Part shown: piece by piece, positions 12,086 to 25,960 of the stretch | Numbering within the stretch: the stretch's first letter is position 1 | How the letters are laid out: each line of letters opens with the position of its first letter | Source of the DNA: Apostichopus japonicus | Lineage: Eukaryota > Echinodermata > Holothuroidea > Aspidochirotida > Stichopodidae | DNA: 64,000 nt | Direction of reading: 5' to 3' | Assembly (NCBI RefSeq): GCF_037975245.1 | Contig: NC_092562.1 | Coordinates: 32,058,554-32,122,553 of the forward strand | Translations under genes and position numbers: made by a program | The notes under the pieces: generated by a model | What the model was told of the DNA's origin: nothing | Databases searched by the model: none | Seen by the model: only the letters and a program-made list of their open reading frames with translations

Positions 12086-13180
12086 GTTTCGATCCCAGCA
12101 GGATATTCTTCAGAGGCTAACTGATATCAAAACAAACTAAGAACATCTCAGTGACACAGATGGACAGACAAGTATAAACCCTAACCGTAACCTGTATCTA
12201 TAAACTCACAGAGATCTTAGCCCTGCAACACTCTCTATGAAGCTTTTAAGTCAATTCAATTCAGGTTTGCAGTTTGAGCAATTTCTCTCACTACTGCTAT
12301 CTTCAAATTACTTATTCCTTTTTTTTTTATTTCGTTGTTATTTTAGAATCTCTCATAAATTTGCTCTCTTACAATAGAAAATAGGAAACAAATACTCTTG
12401 ATTGATAAGTGGATAAGCAGTTTGCTAACAGTTTTGTTTTATTTTGACACACATCATGACATAGTTTAAAGCTGCTAGTTGAGGCTTCAATTTTTAAACT
12501 CTGGTATTGTGGAGTACATATGACACTTTTAAGGCTATATTCAGCAAATTTAATACTGTTGAATATTTTTTTAAGAGTTTATGGAATAAATTTCCAAGGG
12601 AATGTTTTGTGTTTTTCTTCGTTTTTTCATGAAATATTGGGAGGAAGCAATAAATGCATAGATTGTCATCTTGTTTGACTTTCTTCTTGACTCCTGTTCT
12701 GTTTTGCTGTCACTTAATTCATTCAAGATAATTAGCAAAGGACGTGTTTATGCATTTATTTATGAAAGTTAATTAGTAATAAGTACCAATAGATGAAGCA
12801 TTAACAGTTTATTTATCAATTACATCTTCTCTTGAGGATCAAATCCTGGCTTTGGTAAAAATTTGAGTTAGCAAAGGGATTTTATTTTCTTCATTGCATC
12901 ACACTTTCACACTGTTGTTTGCAATGCAATCTGGGATGTCTGGTAGCTAAAGTTGGAAACACGTGAGATGAATTGCAACCCAGGGATGGTACTTGGCTGC
13001 CATCTGTGCTTCTATTGTGCCCTTAATAACCCTTATCGTGGTAATTCGTGGTACCCTGATAAGGATTTTATATGTAAGACGGAACAATAGGTAAATATGA
13101 AAGCTTACATACAGTTGTGAAGGGACACATAAGTGAATATCCGGCTGTCAGTTAAAGTGTTCAGATGATATCATCAAATA
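12086..13180. other. AT-rich spacer with no gene recognised
   Basis: No coding exon, RNA gene or repeat is recognisable. Two AATAAA motifs (about 12585 and 12649) could serve as distal poly(A) signals for the protease gene if its 3' UTR crosses the arrays. Confidence 0.5.
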
Positions 13181-13184
13181 ATTT

Positions 13185-13850
13185 CTGTTATCGTATTTTG
13201 CTGATATCAACAATTATTGCTGATATCAGTAAATTATTGCTGACATCAACAAATAATTAGACAACAGATATCAGCAAATGAATTGCTGATGTCAGCAAAT
13301 GAATTGTTGATATCAACAATTCTAACATATCACTAATCAATTGGTGATATGAGGTACAGAATTGTTGATATCAACAATGATTTGGTGATATCAGCCATAC
13401 ATTCGATGATATCTACAATTTAAAGGAATTGAAGACTCGCCCCAAACCGTGTGCGGCCATCTGAAAAAGTTAACTTTCTGTTGCTTGCAAGTGACGTTTT
13501 GTTCGTGTCGCTACAAAATGCAGACAGTAGTGAAACGTGATACCTTGTTATCTTTAGCAGGACCTGAGATGTCCATCGCTGTATAGTTTATACACTGTGC
13601 TGTGGGTATTGACCGCAGCTGTATGTACTGACTGTACACTAGTGTCTAATTACCGACAGTAGCAGCTGTGTGCGTATTTTCTGGGGTCGATGGTGGTGTC
13701 TTACACTTCTGTTACACCTCATTCGAAACTAGGTCAGATTACCGGCATTAGACGTTTCTTTTTGCGCGAGTCTTCACACCCTTTAATTAGCGATATGTTG
13801 GACTTGCTGATATCAACAATTGATTTGCTGATATCAGTAATTCCAGAGTA
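13185..13850. repeat. Degenerate palindromic repeat cluster (ttgctgatatcaacaa), split by a MITE
   Basis: Many imperfect copies of 'ttgctgatatcaacaa' lie at 13185-13419 and again at 13800-13850. The word is self-complementary around GATATC; 'attgttgatatcaacaat' near 13363 is a perfect 18-bp palindrome. The two parts are separated by the inverted-repeat element at 13420-13786, which appears to have inserted into the cluster. Confidence 0.75.
13420..13786. mobile_element. MITE-like element flanked by TTAA
   Basis: The left end is TTAA then AGGAATTGAAGACTCGC (13424-13440). The right end, reverse-complemented, is AGGGTGTGAAGACTCGC (13766-13782) followed outward by TTAA. The 17-bp terminal repeats match at 14 positions. 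A TTAA duplication is typical of piggyBac-type elements. No transposase frame is present in the 359-bp interior, so it would be non-autonomous. Confidence 0.65.
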
Positions 13851-14717
13851 AATACCGAACGTTTCTTGTTATATTGAAGACAAGTCCACAACAACAATGC
13901 CGCGAATTCTTAATACTGTATAAGGATGTATATTAGGCCTGCTGTTTGGTTCCATAGCATAGAACGCGAAAAGGGAAAACAAACTTGTTTTCTAAAATAA
14001 GTTTGTTGTTGTCTAAACTAAGTTTGTTGTTGCTGCTGTTTTACCATGCTGTTGCTTAAACTCACGTTGATGTCTTAACTTCCGTTGTCTAAACAGTTCA
14101 TCATTACGATGGTTTGGCAGATCCTCTTCCCCATGGAAATTAGCTGAAGGTATATAATACTATTAGCGTAGTACAATCTGAATGAACACTGTGTGGAGTA
14201 CAGACTGAAAGAAAAAGAATAAAATAAGCAAGTGTCCGGTTTTAACAAACAGTCCAGTACAATTAGACTGGTCGGAGTCTACGTAAAACAAGCGCCCAAA
14301 TGCCCGGAAAGCAAGACAGACCACAGACGCGATAGTCCCCTATTCTATGTGAATGAGACCCCTACCCCCCCCCTCCGCCCGCACCCAATACACCGCCACC
14401 CTCAAGTGACCACGAGTAATCGTCGTTAATATTTCTCTGTGTCTGACTTCCAAGCCAAAGCACAAATCCTACTTAATGAAAGTTCCAGCCGACCGTTTAT
14501 CGTACTGTATGGAGCGGAGGCAAATATCATGATCCCTAAAAATAATATCAAATCTATATTGTGAAAATTTTTATCTTCGAACCTGTACATGCCCCTAATT
14601 TTAGAATCCCTATTATTGTTCCAAATTTATTGGAAACTGCCTTTTTTTCAGACTGACTGATATTACCACCACACCCTAAGATTTTAAGATCCCTGGGACT
14701 CCTCTGGTTCATTCATC
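13851..14717. other. Spacer, nothing recognised
   Basis: Unique-looking sequence with only short open frames lacking any familiar motif. A C-rich stretch occurs at about 14360-14395. Confidence 0.4.
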
Positions 14718-15560
14718 CTCCCCACGGGGACGTAGCTAAGGCCTGATGATGGGGGGGGAGGGGGTGTAGTGGCTGTTTCATGAAAATCCAGCTGCATGGG
14801 TTTTGAAGCCAGAAATTTCCGACTGCTGCCTTGTACCCCACCCCGCCCCGCGCTACTCGTCAACGATATGGTCAGTGTCAGTCAGACACCACATCTTTCG
14901 CGACTGCACTTTTGTTCCGAACTTTTTTCGAAACATTTGTACCCACTGGCACTCACTTAACAAACTTATTAGCCCCATCCCCCTCTACCAACCCCCCCCC
15001 AAACCAAATTATTTTGTGAAAATTCGGGCAATATGCTGATAAATTTTCGGGCACCTACTGAAAGAAAGATAATTTGCAATGTGTTTTTCAATGGTTAAAG
15101 TAATATTATTATTACCATTAATATTGTAACGATTTCCCCAATAATTATAACCAATACGGAAGGGTAGTAACACGTAAAATGATTGTATGTTATTGGCATG
15201 CGATGTAAAAACCGATGCATGCCTATATGATATGCACATTCGGGGGAGGGGCTCATTAGGCCTTTTTTTTTTTTTTGAGTATTGAAAATTATACGAAGTT
15301 TGTTATGGTGGTGTATAAGAATCGCGATACAATTTCTCAAAGTGGCAAGAAAGTATGACTGATCAAAGGTCAATTTTGAACGAAATTTTTCAATTTTTAG
15401 GTCATTCACGATCACAGGAATATATGAATAGGCCTAGATAAACTAGAGTGCGACAGTCGGAAATTCCGACTGTCACACTCCAATTTTCCAACTATCGTCA
15501 GTTTACCAAGATTGGGGGGGGGGGGTGAGACACCCCCCTCTAGCGACGTCCCTGCCTCCC
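14718..15560. mobile_element. Possible inverted-repeat element with G-rich ends
   Basis: The left end has 'acggggacgtagctaagg' followed by a long G run. The right end has a G run, then 'cccccctctagcgacgtccc', which reads 'gggacgtcgctagagggggg' on the other strand. The shared GGGACGT(a/c)GCTA words in opposite orientation suggest a decayed element of about 840 bp. No coding frame is recognised inside, and the ends are short and imperfect. Confidence 0.3.
15446..15480. repeat. 35-bp near-perfect inverted repeat (hairpin)
   Basis: 'gagtgcgacagtcgga' is followed within three bases by 'tccgactgtcacactc', its reverse complement with one mismatch. The word 'ggaaatttccgactg' also occurs at 14812-14826. 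Confidence 0.8.
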
Positions 15561-17100
15561 ATTCAACACTCTCCCCTCCCCAATATCAAGAAGCAAATGT
15601 TAGGCAATATCTTCAAATTAGATAAAGACTATATACGAATAAGATTTTTTACTTGCACCCAATACCACATGAAGAAATTTGAGTCGACAGTTTAATGTCC
15701 ATAACTCTGTAAATATATAAGAGTTTTCGGGGCCCATAGATTCCTACCTGTCAGTGGACCAACGAATCACAAAAGGTCTCCTAGCATCTTTCACAGTTTA
15801 TTGAAAGCTCGAGAATGTCTATTTTGCACAGCTGTGTTTTCGGGGCTTTGCCACCTGGACCCAAATCAGGTATCCACTAGGACCTTGACGCAACTAAGGT
15901 TGTCCTGTGAACCAATATTTTTTTCACCACATGTACTTCCAATTATGCTCTTCAACATGCAAGCCACAAAAACTAGTTCATGATTTATAACAGGTCAAAA
16001 AAGATGTTCTCCTGCTGCTTTTTGGCACTTTTTCTGAAACAGGAGAACAATAGACTCTAATAGAAGTATGCCCCCATACGGTCAGATAATCTATGGGGAA
16101 TACCCAATGATCAAGATTTCACGATGTAATGTTTGTGGTTTAGTTCTACGAAACCCATGACGTAACTTCACTGCTTAGATTGCAGTTGCGCTAATTCAAT
16201 TGCTTGTCCAAATTTTTAACCTTTTCTCATATCTCGTACAAGACATTTCTACAATTTGACCTTCACATAGCAACTTTCATCTCTGGAACTTCTTCGTGCC
16301 TACATTTAACCTCTGGAAGTACACCATCAGTGTAAGGTAACCTTACGTCACTGTATGTTACTTGTTAGGCGTCCAAGGCTAACTTCAGTATGGGCAAGCG
16401 TTAGGCATTTTAAAGTTAGGCCTAACACTAAAAGCAGCAGTTACACTTACAGTTCGAATGTCAACCCTAGGCTAAAGGCTTGGACTAGTAGATTTCAATA
16501 CAGTATTACTTTCCTAGCCTACAGTGAGCACAGCTAGACAGAGATTATAACTTCTTCAATCTTCTGAAACAATTATCCATTTGTCAATTGTGCATTCTTT
16601 CTGTTACTAACTGTTACCATACATTGTTCTTTTGTTTGCCTGAGAAATTATCAACAAATTGTTACCAATTAAACCCAAACTGATTTTGGGCAGTGCCACA
16701 GAGGGTCCCAAATTCGTTCACTGTAGCATATAATGTTAGAAAACTTTGTTGTGATCATTAAATGGCTTCACCTTAAATTTGGTCAGTGTACACATGATAT
16801 GTAGTAAAGTGTACTGCGGGGAACCAGTATCAATCATGTGTAAGAATTCACCAATAAGTATTAAAGTATGCCTCAATAATACAAGTATACATAAATATAT
16901 AGAAACGTATATTCTACTCTTGTGTGATTTGTACAGATGTTCTCTATGGAACCTGAAGAAGGGCAAAAGAAGAGAACTGGAACGCCTTGTATATGAACAA
17001 TCTTGTAGTAGTAGTAGTAACGACAATGTTCACATAATAAACATTTCGTAGTACAGCTTTTGTAGTAATACATTTTCTGGTAAGTTGCATTTGGTAGAAA
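15561..17100. other. Spacer, nothing recognised
   Basis: No exon supported by homology or good splice borders could be identified. Short frames on both strands have no recognisable motifs. A 5' non-coding exon of the CLCC1-like gene could lie anywhere upstream of 27300 but cannot be placed by eye. Confidence 0.4.
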
Positions 17101-17104
17101 CAAC

Positions 17105-17310
17105 TTTCATAGTAAATTTTACAGTAGAAACACTCCCTAGACTTAACTGGGATTATTACCGTAGAAACTGTGGGCATTATTACAGTGGAAACACTCCCTA
17201 GACTATGGACATTATTACAGTAGAAACACTCCCTAGACTATGGGCATTATTACAGTAGAAACACTCCCTAGACTATGGGCATTATTACAGTAGAAACACT
17301 CCCATACCAA
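17105..17310. repeat. About 35-bp tandem repeat, 5 units
   Basis: Copies of 'cattattacagtagaaacac' + 'tccctagactatggg', with the first two units more diverged. It abuts the 67-bp array. Confidence 0.85.
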
Positions 17311-20300
17311 CAGACCTTAGTATCAATTAACATATCAGCTGACTACAACTCTAGACATACTATTTCGAACTAAATACCAATTACAGACCTTAGTGATCAA
17401 CATACTGGCTAACTATGACTCTAGACATACTATGTCACACTATTGTACCAACAGACCTTAGTTTCAACATATTAGCTGATTACAACTCTAGACATACTGT
17501 ACTATGTCACACTATTATACCAACAGACCATAGGATCTACATACTGGCTAACTACAACTCTAGACATACTATGTCACACTATTATACCAACAGACCATAG
17601 AATCTACATACTGGCTAACTACAACTCTAGACATACTATGTCACACCATTATACCAACAGACCATAGAATCTACATACTGGCTAACTACAACTCTAGACA
17701 TACTATGTCACACCATTATACCAACAGACCATAGAATCTACATACTGGCTAACTACAACTCTAGACATACTATGTCACACCATTATACCAACAGACCATA
17801 GGATCTACATACTGGCTAACTACAACTCTAGACATACTATGTCACACTATTATACCAACAGACCATAGGATCTACATACTGGCTAACTACAACTCTAGAC
17901 ATACTATGTCACACTATTATACCAACAGACCATAGAATCTACATACTGGCTAACTACAACTCTAGACATACTATGTCACACTATTATACCAACAGACCAT
18001 AGAATCTACATACTGGCTAACTACAACTCTAGACATACTATGTCACACTATTATACCAACAGACCATAGGATCTACATACTGGCTAACTACAACTCTAGA
18101 CATACTATGTCACACTATTATACCAACAGACCATAGAATCTACATACTGGCTAACTACAACTCTAGACATACTATGTCACACCATTATACCAACAGACCA
18201 TAGAATCTACATACTGGCTAACTACAACTCTAGACATACTATGTCACACCATTATACCAACAGACCATAGGATCTACATACTGGCTAACTACAACTCTAG
18301 ACATACTATGTCACACCATTATACCAACAGACCATAGAATCTACATACTGGCTAACTACAACTCTAGACATACTATGTCACACCATTATACCAACAGACC
18401 ATAGAATCTACATACTGGCTAACTACAACTCTAGACATACTATGTCACACCATTATACCAACAGACCATAGGATCTACATACTGGCTAACTACAACTCTA
18501 GACATACTATGTCACACCATTATACCAACAGACCATAGAATCTACATACTGGCTAACTACAACTCTAGACATACTATGTCACACCATTATACCAACAGAC
18601 CATAGAATCTACATACTGGCTAACTACAACTCTAGACATACTATGTCACACCATTATACCAACAGACCATAGGATCTACATACTGGCTAACTACAACTCT
18701 AGACATACTATGTCACACCATTATACCAACAGACCATAGAATCTACATACTGGCTAACTACAACTCTAGACATACTATGTCACACCATTATACCAACAGA
18801 CCATAGAATCTACATACTGGCTAACTACAACTCTAGACATACTATGTCACACCATTATACCAACAGACCATATAATCTACATACTGGCTAACTACAACTC
18901 TAGACATACTATGTCACACTATTATACCAACAGGCAACAGACCATAGAATCTACATACTGGCTAACTACAACTCTAGACATACTATGTCACACTATTATA
19001 CCAACAGGCAACAGACCATAGAATCTACATACTGGCTAACTACAACTCTAGACATACTATGTCACACTATTATACCAACAGACCATAGAATCTACATACT
19101 GGCTAACTACAACTCTAGACATACTATGTCACACCATTATACCAACAGACCATAGAATCTACATACTGGCTAACTACAACTCTAGACATACTATGTCACA
19201 CCATTATACCAACAGACCATAGAATCTACATACTGGCTAACTACAACTCTAGACATAATATGTCACACCATTATACCAACAGACCATAGAATCTACATAC
19301 TGGCTAACTACAACTCTAGACATACTATGTCACACCATTGTACCAACAGACCATAGAATCTACATACTGGCTAACTACAACTCTAGACATACTATGTCAC
19401 ACCATTATACCAACAGACCATAGAATCTACATACTACTAACTACAACTCTAGACATACTATGTCACACCATTATACCAACAGACCATAGAATCTACATAC
19501 TGGCTAACTTACAACTCTAGACATACTATGTCACACCACTATACCAACAGACCATAGAATCTACATACTGGCTAACTACAACTCTAGACATACTATGTCA
19601 CACCATTGTACCAACAGACCATAGAATCTACATACTGGCTAACTACAACTCTAGACATACTATGTCACACTATTATACCAACAGACCATAGAATCTACAT
19701 ACTGGCTAACTACAACTCTAGACATACTATGTCACACCATTGTACCAACAGACCATAGAATCTACATACTGGCTAACTACAACTCTAGACATACTATGTC
19801 ACACTATTATACCAACAGACCATAGAATCTACATACTACTAACTACAACTCTAGACATACTATGTCACACTATTATACCAACAGACCTTAGAATCTACAT
19901 ACTGGCTAACTACAACTCTAGACATACTATGTCACACTATTGTACCAACAGACCATAGAATCTACATACTGGCTAACTACAACTCTAGACATACTATGTC
20001 ACACTATTGTACCAACAGACCATAGAATCTACATACTGGCTAACTACAACTCTAGACATACTATGTCACAGCATTATACCAACAGACCATAGGATCTACA
20101 TACTGGCTAACTACAACTCTAGACATACTATGTCACACCATTATACCAACAGACCATAGAATCTACATACTACTAACTACAACTCTAGACATACTATGTC
20201 ACACTATTGTACCAACAGACCATAGAATCTACATACTGGCTAACTACAACTCTAGACATACTATGTCACACTATTGTACCAACAGACCACAGAATCTACA

Positions 20301-23300
20301 TACTGGCTAACTACAACTCTAGACATACTATGTCACAGCATTATACCAACAGACCATAGGATCTACATACTGGCTAACTACAACTCTAGACATACTATGT
20401 CACACCATTATACCAACAGACCATAGAATCTACATACTGGCTAACTACAGCTCTAGACATACTATGTCACACCATTATACCAACAGACCATAGAATCTAC
20501 ATACTACTAACTACAACTCTCTAGACATACTGGCTAACTACAACTCTAGACATACTATGTCACACTATTATACCAACAGACCATAGAATCTACATACTGG
20601 CTAACTACAACTCTAGACATACTATGTCACACCATTGTACCAACAGACCATAGAATCTACATACTGGCTAACTACAACTCTAGACATACTATGTCACACC
20701 ATTATACCAACAGACCATAGAATCTACATACTACTAACTACAACTCTAGACATACTATGTCACACCATTATACCAACAGACCATAGGATCTACATACTGG
20801 CTAACTACAACTCTAGACATACTATGTCACACCATTATACCAACAGACCATAGAATCTACATACTACTAACTACAACTCTCTAGACATACTGGCTAACTA
20901 CAACTCTAGACATACTATGTCACACTATTATACCAACAGACCATAGAATCTACATACTGGCTAACTACAACTCTAGACATACTATGTCACACCATTGTAC
21001 CAACAGACCATAGAATCTACATACTGGCTAACTACAACTCTAGACATACTATGTCACACCATTATACCAACAGACCATAGAATCTACATACTACTAACTA
21101 CAACTCTAGACATACTATGTCACACCATTATACCAACAGACCATAGGATCTACATACTGGCTAACTACAACTCTAGACATACTATGTCACACCATTATAC
21201 CAACAGACCATAGAATCTACATACTGGCTAACTACAACTCTAGACATACTATGTCACACCATTATACCAACAGACCATAGAATCTACATACTACTAACTA
21301 CAAATCTCTAGACATACTGGCTAACTACAACTCTAGACATACTATGTCACACTATTATACCAACAGACCATAGAATCTACATACTGGCTAACTACAACTC
21401 TAGACATACTATGTCACACTATTATACCAACAGGCAACAGACCATAGAATCTACATACTGGCTAACTACAACTCTAGACATACTATGTGACACTATTATA
21501 CCAACAGACCATAGAATCTACATACTGGCTAACTACAACTCTAGACATACTATGTCACAGCATTATACCAACAGACCATGGAATCTACATACTGGCTAAC
21601 TACAACTCTAGACATACTATGTCACACTATTATACCAACAGACCATAGAATCTACATACTGGCTAACTACAACTCTAGACATACTATGTCACACTATTAT
21701 ACCAACAGACCATAGAATCTACATACTGGCTATCTACAACTCTAGACATACTATGTCACACTATTATACCAACAGGCAACAGACCATAGAATCTACATAC
21801 TGGCTAACTACAACTCTAGACATACTATGTCACACTATTATACCAACAGACCATAGAATCTACATACTGGCTAACTACAACTCTAGACATACTATGTCAC
21901 AGCATTATACCAACAGACCATAGAATCTACATACTGGCTAACTACAACTCTAGACATACTATGTCACACCATTGTACCAACAGACCATAGAATCTACATA
22001 CTGGCTAACTACAACTCTAGACATACTATGTCACACCATTATACCAACAGACCATAGAATCTACATACTGGCTAACTACAACTCTAGACATACTATGTCA
22101 CGCTATTATACCAACAGACCATAGAATCTACATACTGGCTAACTACAACTCTAGACATACTATGTCACACTATTATACCAACAGACCATAGAATCTACAT
22201 ACTGGCTAACTACAACTCTAGACATACTATGTCACACTATTATACCAACAGACCATAGAATCTACATACTGGCTAACTACAACTCTAGACTTACTATGTC
22301 ACACTATTATACCAACAGACCATAGAATCTACATACTGGCTAACTACAACTCTAGACTTACTATGTCACGCTATTGTACCAACAGACCATAGAATCTACA
22401 TACTGGCTAACTACAACTCTAGACTTACTATGTCACACTATTATACCAACAGACCATAGGATCTACATACTGGCTAACTACAACTCTAGACATACTATGT
22501 CACACTATTATACCAACAGACCATAGAATCTACATACTGGCTAACTACAACTCTAGACATACTATGTCACACTATTGTACCAACAGACCATAGAATCTAC
22601 ATACTGGCTAACTACAACTCTAGACATACTATGTCACACCATTATACCAACAGACCATAGAATCTACATACTGGCTAACTACAACTCTAGACATACTATG
22701 TCACACCATTATACCAACAGACCATAGAATCTACATACTGGCTAACTACAACTCTAGACATACTATGTCACACCATTATACCAACAGACCATAGAATCTA
22801 CATACTGGCTAACTACAACTCTAGACATACTATGTCACACCATTATACCAACAGACCATAGAATCTACATACTGGCTAACTACAACTCTAGACATACTAT
22901 GTCACACTATTATACCAACAGACCATAGAATCTACATACTGGCTAACTACAACTCTAGACATACTATGTCACACTATTGTACCAACAGACCATAGAATCT
23001 ACATACTGGCTAACTACAACTCTAGACATACTATGTCACACTATTATACCAACAGACCATAGAATCTACATACTGGCTAACTACAACTCTAGACATACTA
23101 TGTCACACTATTATACCAACAGACCATAGAATCTACATACTGGCTAACTACAACTCTAGACATACTATGTCACACCATTATACCAACAGACCATAGAATC
23201 TACATACTGGCTAACTACAACTCTAGACATACTATGTCACACCATTATACCAACAGACCATAGAATCTACATACTGGCTAACTACAACTCTAGACATACT

Positions 23301-25432
23301 ATGTCACACTATTATACCAACAGACCATAGAATCTACATACTGGCTAACTACAACTCTAGACATACTATGTCACACTATTATACCAACAGACCATAGAAT
23401 CTACATACTACTAACTACAACTCTAGACATACTATGTCACACTATTGTACCAACAGACCATAGAATCTACATACTGGCTAACTACAACTCTAGACATACT
23501 ATGTCACACCATTGTACCAACAGACCATAGAATCTACATACTGGCTAACTACAACTCTAGACATACTATGTCACACCATTATACCAACAGACCATAGAAT
23601 CTACATACTGGCTAACTACAACTCTAGACATACTATGTCACACCATTATACCAACAGACCATAGAATCTACATACTGGCTAACTACAACTCTAGACATAC
23701 TATGTCACACTATTATACCAACAGACCATAGAATCTACATACTGGCTAACTACAACTCTAGACATACTATGTCACACTATTATACCAACAGACCTTAGAA
23801 TCTACATACTGGCTAACTACAACTCTAGACATACTATGTCACACTATTATACCAACAGACCATAGAATCTACATACTGGCTAACTACAACTCTAGACATA
23901 CTATGTCACACTATTATACCAACAGACCATAGGATCTACATACTGGCTAACTACAACTCTAGACATACTATGTCACACTATTATACCAACAGACCATAGA
24001 ATCTACATACTGGCTAACTACAACTCTAGACATACTATGTCACACCATTATACCAACAGACCATAGAATCTACATACTGGCTAACTACAACTCTAGACAT
24101 ACTATGTCACACCATTATACCAACAGACCATAGAATCTACATACTGGCTAACTACAACTCTAGACATACTATGTCACACTATTATACCAACAGACCATAG
24201 AATCTACATACTGGCTAACTACAACTCTAGACATACTATGTCACACCATTATACCAACAGACCATAGAATCTACATACTGGCTAACTACAACTCTAGACA
24301 TACTATGTCACACTATTATACCAACAGACCATAGAATCTACATACTGGCTAACTACAACTCTAGACATACTATGTCACACTATTATACCAACAGACCTTA
24401 GAATCTACATACTGGCTAACTACAACTCTAGACATACTATGTCACACCATTATACCAACAGACCATAGAATCTACATACTGGCTAACTACAACTCTAGAC
24501 ATACTATGTCACACCATTATACCAACAGACCATAGAATCTACATACTGGCTAACTACAACTCTAGACATACTATGTCACACTATTATACCAACAGACCTT
24601 AGAATCTACATACTGGCTAACTACAACTCTAGACATACTATGTCACACCATTATACCAACAGACCATAGAATCTACATACTACTAACTACAACTCTAGAC
24701 ATACTATGTCACACTATTATACCAACAGACCATAGAATCTACATACTGGCTAACTACAACTCTAGACATACTATGTCACACTATTATACCAACAGACCAT
24801 AGAATCTACATACTGGCTAACTACAACTCTAGACATACTATGTCACACCATTATACCAACAGACCATAGAATCTACATACTGGCTAACTACAACTCTAGA
24901 CATACTATGTCACACCATTATACCAACAGACCATAGAATCTACATACTACTAACTACAACTCTAGACATACTATGTCACACCATTATACCAACAGACCAT
25001 AGAATCTACATACTGGCTAACTACAACTCTAGACATACTATGTCACACTATTATACCAACAGACCATAGAATCTACATACTGGCTAACTACAACTCTAGA
25101 CATACTATGTCACACTATTATACCAACAGACCATAGAATCTACATACTACTAACTACAACTCTAGACATACTATGTCACACTATTGTACCAACAGACCAT
25201 AGAATCTACATACTGGCTAACTACAACTCTAGACATACTATGTCACACTATTATACCAACAGACCATAGAATCTACATACTGGCTAACTACAACTCTAGA
25301 CATACTATGTCACACTATTATACCAACAGACCATAGAATCTACATACTGGCTATAACTACAACTCTAGACTTACTATGTCACACTATTATACCAACAGAC
25401 CATAGAATCTACATACTGGCTAACTACAACTC
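17311..25432. repeat. 8.1-kb satellite array of a 67-bp unit (~120 copies) with higher-order structure
   Basis: The unit is 'ctacatactggctaactaca' + 'actctagacatactatgtca' + 'caccattataccaacagacc' + 'atagaat' (67 bp). Variants include ccatta/ctatta/ctattg, agaat/aggat, a deletion of 'ggcta' giving 'atactactaac', and a duplicated 'caggcaacag'. Between ~18069 and ~18670 the 'aggat' variant returns every third unit (about 201 bp). Around 20440-21225 a 360-bp block is repeated without visible change (20461-20820 equals 20821-21180 apart from array phase). The leftmost units (17311-17520) are the most diverged. It lies between the protease and CLCC1-like genes. Confidence 0.97.
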
Positions 25433-25960
25433 ATGCATGAAAACTAAGAGCACTGTATTACTGTTTTGTTATTCTGAAAGATTGTTCTGCCCTTTAAAAA
25501 GAACATGTAGAGAATTAATAGTTGAGAATGTCCCAGGCTTAGTTACCCTTGGTTACCCACATGTCTTATTTCAAGGGAATGGGATAATAAATTTAAATCC
25601 CATTGTCCACTTCTAAGACACTTTCCTGAATGTGGTGGCCCCTGAAAAAATACAGTAGGAATGATATAGGAGCCACCACTGTGTAATGTAACATTGCCAT
25701 CTCACAGGAGCACAGGAGTATCAGGTAACATATTAAGGTTGTGGCCAACTGTTTAAGTTCAAACTTTCACTGTTTCTTACAAGAATAATTTAGTGCTGAT
25801 CTCTTTGTTAGATACATGCATTTATGTACAAGTACATGTGTGGTCTATTAAATCATTCACTTTTGTAAGATATATATATGCATTTCTGTTTGTACATGCG
25901 GTCTATTAGATCATTCATCGTTGTTTGTTGTTGACTTACTGTGGAAAATAATGTGCACAT
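25433..25960. other. Unique spacer between two arrays
   Basis: AT-rich single-copy-looking sequence with no recognised exon or RNA gene. 'acatgcatttatgtacaagt' and 'atatgcatttctgtttgtac' are loosely repeated at ~25812 and ~25878. Confidence 0.4.
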
